The position numbers were made by a program, and so were the translations under genes. Positions 62,232 to 64,000 of a stretch of DNA of 64,000 nt are shown here, one piece after another (the stretch's first letter is position 1; each line of letters begins with the position of its first letter). The DNA is taken from contig CANQON010000006.1 in the NCBI GenBank assembly GCA_947625505.1, positions 1-64,000 of the forward strand, read 5' to 3'. The notes below the pieces were generated by a model. The model had not been told where the DNA came from, did not search any database, and worked only from the letters and a program-made list of their open reading frames with translations. The DNA comes from an uncultured Bacilli bacterium. GTDB lineage: Bacteria; Bacillota_I; Bacilli_A; RF39; UBA660.

Positions 62232-64000
62232 TGCGTAGTTTAGATAGTATTAAAGGTATAGGTCCTAAAACCATTAAATTGTTAGATAAATTAGGAATTA
62301 ATGATACTAATAGTTTACTTACTTATTATCCTTATCGTTTTGATGTAATTGCTAAAAGCAATATTGAAGCATTAGAACAAGATGATCATGTTATAACTGA
62401 TGGTATAGTAGAAAATATACCTACAGTATTTTTCTTTAGTAAAAAACTTAATAAAATGACTTTTCGATTAAATACAGGTGATAATATTTATAATATTGTT
62501 ATCTTTAATCGTGCTTTTATGAAAAGTAATTTAAAAATAGGTACTAAGGTTATTATTATAGGTAAATATGATAAAAAACACTCTAGCATTGTAGCTAGTG
62601 ATATTAAATTAGGTGTTCTACCTCCTAGACCTATGATAGAACCTATATATCATGTTACAAATGGTATAAGTAGTAATCAACTACATAAAATCATCTTAAA
62701 TTATTTAAATGATAATATAGAAGTAGAAGAATATATACCTGATTATTTAGTAGATAGATATAAACTAATTAACAAAAAAGATAGTATTTTAGAAATACAT
62801 CAACCTAGTAATAAAATTAATTTAAATAAAGCTTTAAACTATTTAAAATATGAAGAATTATTTTTATTTATGTTAAAGATGAACTATTTAAAACAAACAA
62901 GAGATAATATAGATGGTTTAAAAAGAAATGTTGAGTATGCTAAAGTAGAAGAATTTATCAACACTCTTCCATTTAAATTAACTGATGATCAAGATAAATG
63001 TGTGCATAACATATATGATGATTTAATGAGTACTAAAAGAATGAATAGATTAGTTCAAGGTGATGTAGGAAGTGGTAAAACAATTGTCGCTATTATCACT
63101 TTATATATTAATTATTTAAGTCATTATCAAGGAGTATTAATGGCACCTACAGAAATATTAGCTATTCAACATTATAATAATTTAACTAATTTATTTAAAA
63201 ATACTAATATTAAAGTAGAACTATTAACTGGTAAATTAAAACTAAGTGAAAAGAAAAAAATATATAAAAGATTAATTGATAATGAAATAGATATCTTAAT
63301 AGGTACCCATGCTTTATTTAGTGAAGATGTCATATATAATAATTTAGGATTAGTAATTACCGATGAGCAACATCGTTTTGGTGTTAATCAAAGAAGTAGT
63401 TTAAAAAATAAAGGTATTACTCCTGATATATTATATTTAAGTGCTACCCCAATACCTAGAACATACGCTATTAGTTTATATGGTGATATGGATTTATCTA
63501 GTATTCATACTATGCCAAGTGGTAGAAAAGATATTATTACTATTTTAAAAAAAGATGAAGAAATAAAAGATGTATTAGACCTTATGTATCAAGAGTTAAA
63601 GAAAAAGCACCAAATATATGTAGTAGCGCCTTTAATCGAAAAATCAGAAAATAGTGATATGGAAAATGTTTATGTTTTAAAAGAAAAAATGGATAAAGCC
63701 TTTGGTAAGATATGTAAAACAGCTATCTTACATGGTAAAATGTCAGCTAAAGAAAAAGATGAAGTAATGAATCAATACAAGAATAATGAAATAAGTATAC
63801 TTATTAGTACAACAGTTATCGAAGTAGGTGTAGATGTAAAGAACGCTACAATGATGGTTATCTTTGATAGTTATCGCTTTGGCTTATCACAATTACATCA
63901 GTTAAGAGGTAGAGTAGGACGTAATGATTTACAAAGTTATTGTGTCTTAATAAGTAGTAAAGAAACAGAAAGACTAAATATTTTAACAAAAACTAATGAT
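62231..64000 (+). CDS. recG: ATP-dependent DNA helicase RecG (partial, runs off the right edge)
   Basis: The first 590 codons of RecG, which reverses stalled forks and processes Holliday junctions. The N-terminal wedge domain (SIKGIGPKTIKLLDKLGI… and an OB fold) is followed by the helicase core: QGDVGSGKTIVAII (I), MAPTEILAIQHY (Ia), ITDEQHRFGVNQR (II), LYLSATPIPRT (III) and VIEVGVDVKNATMMVI (V), then HQLRGRVGR (VI). The usual protein is ~680 residues, so about 90 are missing past 64000. ATG at 62231 overlaps the previous stop by one base. Confidence 0.96.
   Translation, partial: MRSLDSIKGIGPKTIKLLDKLGINDTNSLLTYYPYRFDVIAKSNIEALEQDDHVITDGIVENIPTVFFFSKKLNKMTFRLNTGDNIYNIVIFNRAFMKSNLKIGTKVIIIGKYDKKHSSIVASDIKLGVLPPRPMIEPIYHVTNGISSNQLHKIILNYLNDNIEVEEYIPDYLVDRYKLINKKDSILEIHQPSNKINLNKALNYLKYEELFLFMLKMNYLKQTRDNIDGLKRNVEYAKVEEFINTLPFKLTDDQDKCVHNIYDDLMSTKRMNRLVQGDVGSGKTIVAIITLYINYLSHYQGVLMAPTEILAIQHYNNLTNLFKNTNIKVELLTGKLKLSEKKKIYKRLIDNEIDILIGTHALFSEDVIYNNLGLVITDEQHRFGVNQRSSLKNKGITPDILYLSATPIPRTYAISLYGDMDLSSIHTMPSGRKDIITILKKDEEIKDVLDLMYQELKKKHQIYVVAPLIEKSENSDMENVYVLKEKMDKAFGKICKTAILHGKMSAKEKDEVMNQYKNNEISILISTTVIEVGVDVKNATMMVIFDSYRFGLSQLHQLRGRVGRNDLQSYCVLISSKETERLNILTKTND

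Overview
The window is A+T-rich DNA from a low-G+C Gram-positive bacterium, probably an uncultured, gut-type member of the Bacilli on the Firmicutes side of the Mollicutes boundary. TGA is used as a stop and TGG as tryptophan, so the code is table 11 rather than the Mycoplasma code. The 5S rRNA is only about 104 nt, as in Mollicutes. Spo0A and an uninterrupted sigma-K indicate an endospore former, and a lipoteichoic acid synthase-like protein indicates a Gram-positive envelope. This placement is inference from gene content.

Layout. 1-450: end of an rRNA operon (23S 3' end, 5S, terminator). 650-3830: t6A tRNA-modification operon tsaE-tsaB-rimI-tsaD plus a divergent nucleotidyltransferase. 3.9-5.4 kb: SPFH/band-7 protein. 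5.4-7.9 kb (minus): SsuABC/ThiXYZ-type ABC importer. 8.1-10.4 kb: ABC exporter pair. 10.5-16.3 kb: pcrA, nfo, a class B PBP and rpmG. 16.5-21.3 kb: efp, then pgk, a flippase-like protein, a diacylglycerol glycosyltransferase and tpiA. 21.4 kb: spo0A with 0A-box-like sites. 22.2-26.1 kb (minus): unknown protein, metallophosphoesterase, RnfD-like and RnfC-like proteins. 26.2-29.4 kb: T-box leader, valS and an ArsC/Spx-like protein. 29.5-31.2 kb: two paralogous zinc-ribbon membrane proteins. 31.3-37.2 kb: ligA and a three-gene cassette of PFL-like protein, PFL-activase-like protein and membrane SGNH hydrolase. 37.3-40.7 kb: nifJ (PFOR). 40.7-41.4 kb (minus): sigK. 42-48 kb: recD2, small membrane proteins, a SepF-like protein, lspA, rluD and a rhomboid protease. 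48-54.9 kb: unknown proteins, lepA, a multi-HTH protein, hemW and an HD protein. 55-57 kb: fused-type thyX and tmk. 57-64 kb: DUF1700-like protein, LTA synthase-like protein, a COG2426 membrane protein and the start of recG.

Genes are tightly packed. Four- to eight-base overlaps inside operons are common, and many terminators contain the stop codon in their stem. Most transcription units start from an extended -10 (TGNTATAAT) only 15-30 bases before the start codon, often with a GGTGAT-type ribosome site.

The strongest lead is at 33.3-36.1 kb. A full-length pyruvate formate-lyase homologue has lost the catalytic Cys-Cys pair but keeps the glycyl-radical loop. It is translationally coupled to an activase homologue that has lost the whole CX3CX2C cluster loop. 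Both frames are open, so this looks like a maintained pair of pseudoenzymes. Pyruvate oxidation is presumably left to PFOR at 37.3 kb. Second is an RnfC-RnfD pair with no other Rnf subunits: RnfC keeps both ferredoxin clusters but has a degenerate glycine-rich flavin/NADH loop, and no flavin-threonine motif is visible in RnfD. Third is a 570-residue protein made of about seven tandem SpoIIID-like helix-turn-helix units. Also notable are a duplicated operator-like palindrome on the thyX-tmk promoter, nested inverted repeats between two divergent transporters, and a T-box whose terminator arm can pair with either of two sequences.
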